A DNA stretch of 64,000 bases. Source: Ignavibacteria bacterium. Lineage in GTDB: Bacteria > Bacteroidota > Ignavibacteria > Ignavibacteriales > SURF-24. Positions 54,279 through 62,715 of the stretch are shown here, piece after piece. Within the stretch, counting starts at the first letter, position 1. Each line of letters opens with the position of its first letter. The position numbers and the translations under genes are program-made. The notes under the pieces are model-generated. The model saw only the letters and a list, made by a program, of their open reading frames with translations, did no database searches and was not told the origin of the DNA. The stretch covers positions 1 to 64,000 of the forward strand of contig JAAXKN010000009.1 in assembly GCA_025612375.1 (NCBI GenBank), given 5' to 3'.

Positions 54279-55034
54279 ATGCATTCAGTCTGGATATATC
54301 CATTACTTTTTCTTACGGGTACCGTGGCAGGCTTAATTGACGCAATTGCAGGCGGCGGAGGCTTAATAACACTTTCTGTTCTTCTGGGCGTTGGTTTCCC
54401 GCCTCACATTGCGCTTGGGACGAACAAGTTCCAGGCATGTTTCGGAAGTTTTACGGCTTCATATTATTACATGCAAAAAGGCGGTGTTTCACTCAAGAGT
54501 GCCATGCCGGGCATCATATTTACCTTAATTGGTTCTGCCCTGGGAACCTGGACAGTACAGCAGGTAAATAGCGACATACTAAAAGATATCATCCCATTTC
54601 TTCTTGCCGCAATTATTGTCTACTCGCTTCTAAGCCCGAAGCTGGGAGAAACGGACAAGCATCCGCGCATGGGAAGATATTCTTTCTATATTGCTTTCGG
54701 CCTTATGCTTGGGTTTTACGACGGTTTCTTCGGCCCCGGGGTAGGTTCTTTCTGGGCAATATCATTTGTAATAATGCTGGGTTTTAATCTTACCAAAGCT
54801 ACAGGCTATACGAAGGTTATGAACTTCACGAGCAACATTGTTTCATTTATCATTTTTATTGCCGGAGGGTTTGTAATGTTTGCGGCCGGGCTTGCAATGG
54901 CCGCCGGACAGATACTCGGCAGCAAGATAGGCGCAGGACTGGTAATAAAGCGCGGCACGAAATTCATCCGTCCGATATTTATTACCATGGTAGTTTTAAC
55001 GACCTTAAAGCTGATATACAGCAGGTTTTTCTGA
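54279..55034 (+). CDS. TSUP-family (TauE/SafE) anion exporter
   Basis: 251 aa, about seven to eight membrane segments. Conserved features: 'GTVAGLIDAIAGGGGLITL' at the first helix, 'GTNKFQACFGSFTASYYY', 'GFYDGFFGPGVGSFWAISF' in the second half. TSUP proteins export sulfite, sulfonates or related organic anions. The tandem rhodanese lipoprotein elsewhere in the window hints at sulfur chemistry, but there is no linkage. Possible leader of the unit with the next two genes, 67 bp apart. Confidence 0.82.
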   Translation: MHSVWIYPLLFLTGTVAGLIDAIAGGGGLITLSVLLGVGFPPHIALGTNKFQACFGSFTASYYYMQKGGVSLKSAMPGIIFTLIGSALGTWTVQQVNSDILKDIIPFLLAAIIVYSLLSPKLGETDKHPRMGRYSFYIAFGLMLGFYDGFFGPGVGSFWAISFVIMLGFNLTKATGYTKVMNFTSNIVSFIIFIAGGFVMFAAGLAMAAGQILGSKIGAGLVIKRGTKFIRPIFITMVVLTTLKLIYSRFF

Positions 55035-55101
55035 AACTTTGACTAAAGACGGTTAATTAATTATTTTAAGCCAATATTGAAAAAATCAATTTGAGGGGCA
55101 A

Positions 55102-58068
55102 GTGGTAAAAAAGCTGTTACTCTTATTTCCAGTTATAATTGCGGTCTTATCAGGATGTCTGAAGAAAGAAATTACACTCATGGATGAACTGGCAATCCAG
55201 GTGAAAGACACTTCGCGGGCTTTTTCATATACAAATAAAAAGTTCGGGCAGTATTACGGCGAGACGAACGCTTACTTTAAGGACGGCTGGCAGGGCTGGA
55301 CGTTAAAGGAACAGAGGATATTTAACGACTACGCATTTGAGCAGGACGGGCAGGCTTTAGCGCGCACGACTTCGACGGCTACGGTTTACCCTCATGAACT
55401 CTTAAGAGAATATGCCGATGGGACAGGCGAAAGATTTTTCTTTGCCGACAGCCTGGACCTGATTATTCTTGAACTTAATTCCAAGGGCAGAAGCGACATT
55501 ACATTCCGCCTGGACGGGCTGTTGGGTAATGACGATTTTGTTCTTGAGAACAACGTTGTAAAGCATGACTTAAGCCAGGCAATTCCGGGAAGTTTTCTTT
55601 TTATTACTTCGGACAAAAAGATTGCAAGCGCAGGGAAAGAAAACGGCACTTTCCGCCTCAAGATACCGGGTGAAAAATCGGCCAAAATTTACCTCTGTGT
55701 TTCAGACAAAACTCCAGACTTTAAGTCAATAATGGAAAGTGGTGAAAGCCTGATTGAAAAGAAGGAAAAAAGAATTGAAAACCTCCTTTCTTCAAGCTAC
55801 GTCAAGACAAACAATAAGGAGTTTGACAAGGCCATGATGTGGGCCAAGATCTCGCTGGATGCTCTGATTACAGAGCAGGATACAAAAGGGATCTTTGCCG
55901 GACTTCCCTGGTTTAACAACTACTGGGGGCGCGATACGTTCATATCGCTTCCGGGAGCAACTTTTGTAACCGGCAATTATAAAGATGCCCGCGACATACT
56001 TCTCTCGTTTGCAAAGTACCAGGATAAAAATCCTGCAAGCCCAAACTACGGCAGAATTCCGAACAGGATCACATTAAAGGAAACCATATATAACACAGCC
56101 GACGGAACGCCCTGGTTTGTAATACAGTCCTACAACTATTTCCTGAGCTCAAACGACACATCGTTTCTTGGCAGCATATACCCTGCTGTAAAGCTGGCCT
56201 TTGAGGCTTCAGTAAAAAACGATACAGACGACAAAGGCTTCCTGATGCACAGGGATGCAGAGACGTGGATGGATGCCGTGGGCCCCGAAGGCCCGTGGTC
56301 GCCAAGAGGAAACCGTGCCAATGACATTCAGGCACTCTGGTATAAAGAGCTTACATACACGGCCGAGATGGCGCTGGTGATGAAAGATTCTTTGCTTGCG
56401 CGCAAGGCAGTGGCTTTGTCGGAAAAGTTAAGCACTAATTTCAGGAAGTATTTTGTAAATGAGGAAAAAGGGATTGTTTATGACAGGCTTACCTCTGAGG
56501 GGAAGGCAGACAGCACTTTGCGCCCTAATTTATTCTTTGCATTAAATGAGCCTGCATTCTTCCCCGATGCCCTTACAAGGCTTAAGATACTGAGATCTGC
56601 CGTAGGAAACCTTGTCTATCCTTACGGGGTCCTTTCGCTTTCACAGAGGGATCCTAATTTCCATCCTTATCACCAGTATCCGCCATACTACGTAAAAGAT
56701 GCAGCCTACCATAACGGAATAATATGGCAGTGGAATACCGGAGCGGTAGTGCAGACGCTCTGCGGCTTCGGGAAGCAGGATATGGCATGGAGCCTTACAA
56801 AAGAGCTTACTAATGAGATATTAAACAGAGGCGCTGCCGGCAGTCTTGCCGAACTTATGGACGCCTTGCCAAGGGAAGGTGAAAAAGACCCGCGCCTAAG
56901 CGGAACATTCAGCCAGGCCTGGAGCCTTGCCGAATATATAAGAAACTTCTACCAGGATTATCTTGGTGTTAAGACGGATGCCCCGCATAAGGCTTTATAT
57001 CTTTTACCCACGATGCCAAATGAACTGACAAACGTTGAATTTGACCAGAAGGTTGGAGATGACGTTCTTAGAATTAAGTATGCTTTTAATGACGAGTATT
57101 ACAGGGTTTATATTGATGCCTCAAGGATTAAGGACAGCCTGGACGTCGGAATAGGGCTTTTCAACCGTGCAGAGGCAAACTTCCAGATGAAGACTTCAAT
57201 TAAAAAGAACGACAAGATGATCTTTGAAGTCCCCTCTCATTCAAATAACCTGAATGACCTCCTGGCAGTAAGAAACGACAAGAGGATACACGTATCTTCG
57301 CAGATATACAATGAGCCGCCTGCAAATGCAGAACTGTATAACAGCATTAAGTTTGCTGTTCCCCATCTTGATAAGAGCCTTAAGGCTCTTCAGGGACCGG
57401 GATACAATCTTCTTAGCAACGGTGAAGTTAAGAAAGACAACCCTGCAGCACGTGTTATAATTGACAAGTCTTCTGCCGAGAAGGATGAAAAATATTCATA
57501 CCCCACCAACCCAAATTTCAGGGACGGCATACTGGATATTACAAGGTTCAGTCTTAAGGAAGATGAGAGTAACTATTACTTTACGCTTACATACAGGAAT
57601 CTGTCAAACCCAGGCTGGCACAATGAGTACGGCTATCAGCTGACATTTACAAGTATATGCATTCAGAATGAGGACATAAAAGAAAAAAGCCGCAGCGTGA
57701 ACCTGAATTCTGGCTATACTCTGCCTGAGGAAAGAGCCTTTTCGAGGCAGGTGAACGTCGGGGGAGGTTTTGAGATAAAAGACTCACAGGGCAAAATCCT
57801 TGCTGCATATCTCCCGCTTCAGGAAGACATAAAAAACCCTCTTGGAAGCGTGGAGAAAAAGACAGTTAAGTTTGCAGTTCCTAAGGGGCTTCTGGGCAGG
57901 ATAACGCCCACTTCAAAAATCACTGTACTTACAGGAGCACAGGATGACCACGGCGGGGCAGGCATAGGTGAGTTCAGAAATGTAAGCCCCAAAGTATCCG
58001 AGTGGGAAGGCGGAGGAAAGAAATCTCCTGCCGAGAGTAACGTGTTTGATTATCTACTGATAAATTAA
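55102..58068 (+). CDS. Glycogen-debranching-like glycosidase fused to glucodextranase C-type domain, lipoprotein (988 aa)
   Basis: Lipoprotein signal with C19 ('AVLSGCLKK'). The N-terminal domain (about 60-240) resembles GDE_N. The catalytic (alpha/alpha)6 domain (about 250-640) carries amylo-alpha-1,6-glucosidase motifs: 'NNYWGRDTFISLPGATF', 'DAETWMDAVGPEG' and 'GTFSQAWSLAEYIRNFYQ'. The C-terminal region (about 740-988, 'RDGILDITRFSLKEDESNYYF', 'TVLTGAQDDHGG') resembles the C-terminal binding domain of glucodextranase. The GTG start has GAGGGG five bases upstream. The lipid anchor places it outside the cytoplasm, so it probably trims imported or external alpha-glucans rather than storage glycogen. 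Exact linkage specificity is unknown. Confidence 0.82.
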   Translation: MVKKLLLLFPVIIAVLSGCLKKEITLMDELAIQVKDTSRAFSYTNKKFGQYYGETNAYFKDGWQGWTLKEQRIFNDYAFEQDGQALARTTSTATVYPHELLREYADGTGERFFFADSLDLIILELNSKGRSDITFRLDGLLGNDDFVLENNVVKHDLSQAIPGSFLFITSDKKIASAGKENGTFRLKIPGEKSAKIYLCVSDKTPDFKSIMESGESLIEKKEKRIENLLSSSYVKTNNKEFDKAMMWAKISLDALITEQDTKGIFAGLPWFNNYWGRDTFISLPGATFVTGNYKDARDILLSFAKYQDKNPASPNYGRIPNRITLKETIYNTADGTPWFVIQSYNYFLSSNDTSFLGSIYPAVKLAFEASVKNDTDDKGFLMHRDAETWMDAVGPEGPWSPRGNRANDIQALWYKELTYTAEMALVMKDSLLARKAVALSEKLSTNFRKYFVNEEKGIVYDRLTSEGKADSTLRPNLFFALNEPAFFPDALTRLKILRSAVGNLVYPYGVLSLSQRDPNFHPYHQYPPYYVKDAAYHNGIIWQWNTGAVVQTLCGFGKQDMAWSLTKELTNEILNRGAAGSLAELMDALPREGEKDPRLSGTFSQAWSLAEYIRNFYQDYLGVKTDAPHKALYLLPTMPNELTNVEFDQKVGDDVLRIKYAFNDEYYRVYIDASRIKDSLDVGIGLFNRAEANFQMKTSIKKNDKMIFEVPSHSNNLNDLLAVRNDKRIHVSSQIYNEPPANAELYNSIKFAVPHLDKSLKALQGPGYNLLSNGEVKKDNPAARVIIDKSSAEKDEKYSYPTNPNFRDGILDITRFSLKEDESNYYFTLTYRNLSNPGWHNEYGYQLTFTSICIQNEDIKEKSRSVNLNSGYTLPEERAFSRQVNVGGGFEIKDSQGKILAAYLPLQEDIKNPLGSVEKKTVKFAVPKGLLGRITPTSKITVLTGAQDDHGGAGIGEFRNVSPKVSEWEGGGKKSPAESNVFDYLLIN

Positions 58069-58081
58069 GGTATAAATAAAA

Positions 58082-58903
58082 ATGAAAAAAATATTGTTAA
58101 TACTCCTGCTTATTTCATTAAAGCAGGCCTGCGGACAGAGTCTTTTAGTAAAGGATTCTAAAAATATTCCGCACGCGGACTCCTCGCTTGTATTTGTGCC
58201 CGAAGGCTACAACGAAACAAAGAGCTATCCCCTGCTCGTTATGCTGCACGGCTGGAGCGGGAACTACAAGCACTGGAATGAATTATCGGGCGGCCTCCAG
58301 AAATACGCAGACAAGTACCAGTTTATAATTGTATGCCCCGACGGGTTTTATGATTCGTGGTATTTGGACAGCCCGATAAACCCCAAAAGCCAGTTTGAGA
58401 CCTTCTTTATTAAAGAATTCCTGCCCGAAGTAGAAAGCAGGTACCGTGTTGACAAGGCAAACATATTTATTACTGGCCTCAGCATGGGCGGCCACGGTGC
58501 AATGATGATGCTTTTGAAGCACCCTGATATTTTCAGGAGCGCAGGCAGCACAAGCGGAATTCTGGATATAACTGAGTTTCCCGACCGCTGGAGCATGTTA
58601 AACGCGCTTGGAAAGTATAGTGAATATCCTGAGAACTGGGAAAAGAATACGGATATTCTGCTCCTTGAGAATATAAAGGGTCTGAACAAGGAGATCATAT
58701 TTGACTGCGGTACAGAGGACTTCGCATATAACGTCAATAAAAGGTTTAATGAAAAGTGCATAAGCTTAAAAATTAAGGCTACCTTCATCTCGCAGCCCGG
58801 AAACCACAACAGGCAGTACTGGAATAAATCGATTGAGAACCATTTCAGGTTCTTTAAGGCGCTTGAAGAAAGCACTCCGGTTCAAGGTGCAGAAAAACGG
58901 TAA
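58082..58903 (+). CDS. Alpha/beta-hydrolase esterase (EstD/FrmB-like), exported
   Basis: 273 aa. Signal-type N-terminus, possibly a lipoprotein (cysteine at 17). The esterase fold is shown by 'VFVPEGYNETKSYPLLVMLHG' and the nucleophile elbow 'ITGLSMGGHGAMM' (serine nucleophile). The acid and histidine are likely in 'FDCGTEDFAYN' and 'SQPGNHNRQYW'. Starts 13 bases after the debranching-enzyme stop, so co-transcribed. A deacetylase or feruloyl-esterase-like role on carbohydrates fits the context but is not shown. Confidence 0.82.
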   Translation: MKKILLILLLISLKQACGQSLLVKDSKNIPHADSSLVFVPEGYNETKSYPLLVMLHGWSGNYKHWNELSGGLQKYADKYQFIIVCPDGFYDSWYLDSPINPKSQFETFFIKEFLPEVESRYRVDKANIFITGLSMGGHGAMMMLLKHPDIFRSAGSTSGILDITEFPDRWSMLNALGKYSEYPENWEKNTDILLLENIKGLNKEIIFDCGTEDFAYNVNKRFNEKCISLKIKATFISQPGNHNRQYWNKSIENHFRFFKALEESTPVQGAEKR

Positions 58904-58983
58904 AAAATATGTATCTGCAATAGAACTTTTGCGCACAAAGGACAGTCTAAACTGGTAGAAACAACCTAAAAAGGAGAAAGGTT

Positions 58984-59451
58984 ATGCGTGAAAGATTATA
59001 TCGCTCTCAAAAAGACAAGATGATAGCCGGCGTTTGCGGCGGACTTGCGGAATATTTTGACGTGGATCCGGTAATCATCAGAATAGCTTTTGTTGCCGCT
59101 ACAATACTGTCGGGCATGGGTTTAATAGTATATATACTGCTTTGGATCATTGTTCCCTACAAGGAATCAGTTGCTGCAGCTGCGGCAGGCTCAGGATCTG
59201 CTGCTTATGCCGCCCCGGCCGGAAGTGAAACTGCTTCTGAAGGGGCTCAAGGCACAAGCGAAGCTGAAGCTCCCTATACATCATACAGGGAGAGAAGAAG
59301 GAACAGACCGATCCTCGGATACATACTTGTAGGGCTGGGTCTATTGTTTTTTGCTGATCGTTTTTTCCCTTATTTTGAATTTCACGATTTCTGGCCTCTT
59401 ATACTGGTTGCAATAGGAATTGGATTATTACTCAGATCTTCAAAAAAATAA
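58984..59451 (+). CDS. PspC-domain membrane protein
   Basis: 155 aa. The PspC motif begins the protein ('LYRSQKDKMIAGVCGGLAEYF', 'DPVIIRIAFV') with one membrane segment and 'WIIVPYKE'. An Ala/Gly/Glu-rich linker follows, then a second pair of membrane segments resembling DUF5668 ('PILGYILVGLGLLFFADRF'). PspC proteins act in envelope-stress signalling. AAAGGAGAAAGG lies before the ATG. The next gene starts 15 bases later, also a DUF5668 protein. Confidence 0.88.
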   Translation: MRERLYRSQKDKMIAGVCGGLAEYFDVDPVIIRIAFVAATILSGMGLIVYILLWIIVPYKESVAAAAAGSGSAAYAAPAGSETASEGAQGTSEAEAPYTSYRERRRNRPILGYILVGLGLLFFADRFFPYFEFHDFWPLILVAIGIGLLLRSSKK

Positions 59452-59466
59452 GCCTGGAGAACTACA

Positions 59467-60366
59467 ATGCGTACAAATCATTTATTCTGGGGTATTCTCT
59501 TTATAACGCTGGGCATTCTTGTACTGATGAATAACTTTATGTCCCTGAGTTTCAACTGGGATATGATGTGGAATCTGTGGCCGCTTTTACTGGTGCTAGC
59601 CGGCGTTTATTTTATTTTCAGGGAAGGCAGGTTCAGGTGGATCATTGTTCTGGTTATAGCTTTTCTGCTGGGGGTTGTAATTTTTGCCGGGGTCAAGAGT
59701 TTTTCATTGTTCTTTGACGGTGATTTCGAGGATTTCAACGTAAGCGCGCAGGAATTTACGCTTCCCTATGAAAGCAGCATCAAGAAAGCAAAGCTGAACC
59801 TGGAGGCTGCAGCAGGAAATTTCAACCTGGACGGGACAACCGACAGCCTTGTATATGCAAAGACCAAAGGTGAGTTCAGTGACTATTCACTTAATAATGA
59901 AACAAGTGACAGTTCGGCAGATATAACCTTTGAGATGAATAACAAGCATCAGAGGATAGTTCATGGCCTGGGCAAAAACCGCATGGAGATAAAGCTTAAT
60001 TCGAATCCCGTCTGGGATATGGATCTGAATGTAGGTGCAGCTTCAGTAAACCTGGATCTGGTGCCATTTAAGGCTGAGAACATATATCTTAAAAGCGGGG
60101 CTTCCTCACTCAAGCTCAAGCTTGGCGACAAGAATCCAATGACGAAGGTGAAATTTGAGTCGGGCGTATCGCGTCTTGAGATAATGATTCCAAAGACGAG
60201 CGGCTGTGAAATTAATTCCGACACGGAGTTCTCGAAGAAAGAGTTCAGTGAATTTGTAAAGATAGATGACAATGTTTACCGCACGCCAGATTTTGCACAG
60301 AGCGGGAAGAAGATTTACCTGGAAATTGCAGCCGGAGTATCCTCGGTAAAGGTTGAAAGGTATTAA
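59467..60366 (+). CDS. DUF5668/LiaF-like membrane protein
   Basis: 299 aa. Three membrane segments at the N-terminus ('HLFWGILFITLGILVLM', 'WNLWPLLLVLAGVYFIF'), then a beta-rich ~200-residue domain of the LiaF/toastrack type with a repeated 'aGa(S/a)s' pattern ('LNLEAAAGNFNLDG', 'LNVGAASVNLDL', 'LKSGASSLKLKL', 'FESGVSRLEIMI'). LiaF proteins sense cell-envelope stress with PspC-like partners, matching this gene pair. The sign of the effect is unknown. Ends at a terminator. Confidence 0.78.
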   Translation: MRTNHLFWGILFITLGILVLMNNFMSLSFNWDMMWNLWPLLLVLAGVYFIFREGRFRWIIVLVIAFLLGVVIFAGVKSFSLFFDGDFEDFNVSAQEFTLPYESSIKKAKLNLEAAAGNFNLDGTTDSLVYAKTKGEFSDYSLNNETSDSSADITFEMNNKHQRIVHGLGKNRMEIKLNSNPVWDMDLNVGAASVNLDLVPFKAENIYLKSGASSLKLKLGDKNPMTKVKFESGVSRLEIMIPKTSGCEINSDTEFSKKEFSEFVKIDDNVYRTPDFAQSGKKIYLEIAAGVSSVKVERY

Positions 60367-60387
60367 AAAGTAAAGAAACGGGAATAA

Positions 60388-60420
60388 AAGAAATCTAAAT
60401 TAAAAGTTAGATTTCTTTTT
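60388..60420 (+). terminator. Terminator of the pspC-liaF pair
   Basis: The 11-bp stem AAGAAATCTAA/TTAGATTTCTT is followed by a long T run that overlaps the end of the convergent MGMT gene. Confidence 0.85.
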
Positions 60421-60786
60421 TTTTCCGGATGGTTTCTTCTCCGGCTTCCAGAAATATTTTTCCATAACGACACACCCCTCGCTATCGAACTCAACGCCCT
60501 CACTTTTAAGAAGGTCTTCCATTATATCCGGGCTTCCGAAGTGCACTTTCCCTGTAAGGGCTCCGTATCGGTTTACGACCCTGTGGCAAGGAAGACCTGA
60601 ATCCTTTGCGCCGTTCAAGGCCCAGCCCACGGTGCGGGCAGAAGCCTTAGTGCCGCAGAATTCAGCTATTGCGCCGTAAGTGGTAACTTTCCCATAGGGT
60701 ATTTGGGCTACAATCTCGTAGACGCGGTCGAAGAAGTCCTTATTATTTCCCCGGGTATCTTTTGTTGTTTTGGAACCTTTTGCCAT
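60400..60786 (-). CDS. MGMT-family protein, DNA-binding/active-site domain only
   Basis: 128 aa, covering only the C-terminal domain of O6-alkylguanine-DNA alkyltransferases. 'IPYGKVTTYGAIAEFCG' is the recognition part, 'SARTVGWALNGAKD' the helix-turn-helix arginine finger, and the acceptor motif 'LPCHRVV' keeps cysteine C67, unlike ATL proteins where it is Trp or Ala. So it may still accept alkyl groups. Lys-rich tail ('PSGKKKKSNF'). It lies next to yjbQ. Confidence 0.85.
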   Translation of the reverse strand: MAKGSKTTKDTRGNNKDFFDRVYEIVAQIPYGKVTTYGAIAEFCGTKASARTVGWALNGAKDSGLPCHRVVNRYGALTGKVHFGSPDIMEDLLKSEGVEFDSEGCVVMEKYFWKPEKKPSGKKKKSNF

Positions 60787-60810
60787 ATCAATTCCCTTTT
60801 TGTGGAATTA

Positions 60811-60832
60811 TGCCGGGAAATGGTTCCCGGCA
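60811..60832 (-). terminator. Hairpin after yjbQ
   Basis: Perfect 9-bp stem TGCCGGGAA/TTCCCGGCA with a 4-base loop, 13 bases past the yjbQ stop. The T tail is weak, so it may be a partial terminator before the MGMT gene. Confidence 0.5.
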
Positions 60833-60844
60833 AATCTCCAAAGG

Positions 60845-61258
60845 TTATTCACCCATGACTTTAATGATGAGGCGTTTGCGGCGCTGGCCGTCGAATTCCG
60901 CATAATAGACCTGCTGCCAGGGACCGAAGTCGAGTTTCCCGTCTGTAACAGGAATTATGACCTCGTGGTGCACCAGGAGGCTTTTAAGGTGAGAATCCCC
61001 ATTGTCCTCACCCGTATGGTGATGGCGGTAATTGGGGTTAAACGGGGCCAGTTTCTCGAGCCATTCGTCTATATCCTGAATGAGGCCTGACTCAGCGTCG
61101 TTAACGTAAACTCCTGCTGTTATATGCATTGCAGAGACCAGTATCATGCCATCCTTAATGCCGCTTTTATGGAGCACTTCTTCCACATTTCGCGTGATAT
61201 TTATGTACTCGCGGTGCTTTTTAGTATTAAACCAGAGATATTCTGTAAATGTTTTCAT
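60845..61258 (-). CDS. YjbQ/UPF0047 family protein
   Basis: 137 aa. Conserved features: '[21 protein letters not shown]', '[20 protein letters not shown]' and '[21 protein letters not shown]'. The histidines probably coordinate metal. E. coli YjbQ has weak thiamine-phosphate synthase activity, often given as the name; the true role is uncertain. AGGA lies 4 bases before the ATG. Starts 15 bases after the unknown 417-aa gene. Confidence 0.88.
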   Translation of the reverse strand: MKTFTEYLWFNTKKHREYINITRNVEEVLHKSGIKDGMILVSAMHITAGVYVNDAESGLIQDIDEWLEKLAPFNPNYRHHHTGEDNGDSHLKSLLVHHEVIIPVTDGKLDFGPWQQVYYAEFDGQRRKRLIIKVMGE

Positions 61259-61273
61259 GAATCCTATCCGTTT

Positions 61274-62527
61274 TTAGAGTAATATACCGACATTAAATCC
61301 GACAAATAGTTTATATCCTTTTAGAAAGTAATCAACTTTTGAGGACTTGTCAAAGGAAAATCCCAGGTCGTACATAATACGGCTCTCAGCAGAGGAGACA
61401 TAATCCAGACCGAAGAATGCATTCATAATTGTTGCATTGAAACTGTTCTCCGGCATTGAAAGCTCAATAGTTTTCAGAGCTTCACCGTAATTAGCAATAG
61501 AATAATGGTATTCTGTAACACAAGAGAAACTGCTCCTTGTAAAACTGCTGTAGCCGTAACCGATTCCAACGTAGGGGCACACGCCCACTGTAGTCTTAAG
61601 ATAATATCGGGCTGAGAGGAGGAAGTCTGAATTCCTGACCTCAAGGCTGGTTTTTCCAATAGTTTGTGGGAGTTCCAATTCCTTATATTTCACGCTGCCG
61701 GAAGAATATGAAAAGTTAATTCTGAGATAATCCAACAGTCTATAGCCTACGGAGAATGAATAATCGAATCCCACTTCTTTTTTTATTCTTGTCGGGATGT
61801 GCAAAAGTACCTTTTTCAGATATATTGGGTCATTTAGAAAATATGTCATATCATATTGGCTATAAGATGGATAGTAAAGGAGACCTCCTCCAAAAGTAAT
61901 GCTGAAGTTATAGTCGCTTATTTCCTTCTGGTCCCAGTCTTTTTTCTCCTTTTCAATTGTCATGAATTTTTCTTTAGCCCTGAGGCGGAAGGATTTGACT
62001 GAGTCCTTAAATGACACAGCGAAGAATGGATTGCCGCTGGTGATATTTTCAACATACTGACAGAGCTCAAGCGATCTATTAAATTTCCTGCGGCTAAAGC
62101 ATTCCTGAGCCTCTTTGAAATCCCTGTCGAGCGAGATTTTGATGCCTGAGATATAACTGTTCTTAAAAAAGCGGGCGATATAGAAATAAGTTATTGCCTC
62201 ATCCTGTCTGCCCTTATTGGCCGAAGATTCGAATTTATCAAAAGCTCTTGAGGCCAGCATGCCTGCATAGGCTTCCGTATAGTGGCTCTTATTACTCCTG
62301 GCCTGTCCGATAAGAATGTCCTTACTATCCAGGTTCGGGATCTCCTTTACGGATGAGATTATTCCCTGGTAGGAAGCGGCCTTAGATGCGTTTGCATTTT
62401 TAAGAACTTCCTGAAGCTTAATAAAATTGCATTCAAGGAGCAATGAATCGGGATTATTACTTTCCTTCTGGGCAAAGGAGACAGTTGCAAAAAGGAATAA
62501 GAAAAGGATTAAGAGGCGTGAAACCAT
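61274..62527 (-). CDS. Exported protein with helical N-terminal half and barrel-like C-terminal half, unknown (417 aa)
   Basis: Signal peptide (about 1-19, ending TVSFAQ). Residues about 25-200 are helical and TPR-like in spacing ('YTEAYAGMLASRAFDKFES', 'EAQECFSRRKFNRSLELCQY'). Residues about 205-417 are beta-rich with alternating aromatic residues ('ITFGGGLLYYPSYSQY', 'LLSARYYLKTTVGVCPYVGIGYGYSSF', in part), ending 'GFNVGILL'. This suggests an outer-membrane barrel with a periplasmic repeat domain. No family recognised. GGGGAG precedes the ATG. Confidence 0.65.
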   Translation of the reverse strand: MVSRLLILFLFLFATVSFAQKESNNPDSLLLECNFIKLQEVLKNANASKAASYQGIISSVKEIPNLDSKDILIGQARSNKSHYTEAYAGMLASRAFDKFESSANKGRQDEAITYFYIARFFKNSYISGIKISLDRDFKEAQECFSRRKFNRSLELCQYVENITSGNPFFAVSFKDSVKSFRLRAKEKFMTIEKEKKDWDQKEISDYNFSITFGGGLLYYPSYSQYDMTYFLNDPIYLKKVLLHIPTRIKKEVGFDYSFSVGYRLLDYLRINFSYSSGSVKYKELELPQTIGKTSLEVRNSDFLLSARYYLKTTVGVCPYVGIGYGYSSFTRSSFSCVTEYHYSIANYGEALKTIELSMPENSFNATIMNAFFGLDYVSSAESRIMYDLGFSFDKSSKVDYFLKGYKLFVGFNVGILL

Positions 62528-62663
62528 AATAAAGAGCTCCCCTGTTTTCGTTTTGAAATAGAAAAGAATATGAACGAGTCTGTAAAAACACGGATAAAAA
62601 AATAGGGAAATATTAAACTAAAATCGAGGCGGGCAGGCTGAAAAGTCATATTAAAATAAAAAT

Positions 62664-62690
62664 ACCCCGGAGGCTAAATATCTCCGGGGT
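62664..62690 (-). terminator. Terminator of prfB
   Basis: Perfect 9-bp stem ACCCCGGAG/CTCCGGGGT with a 9-base loop, followed on the minus strand by ATTTTTATTTT, 26 bases past the prfB stop. Confidence 0.92.
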
Positions 62691-62715
62691 AGAAGTTAAA
62701 GGAATTTCAAATTCA

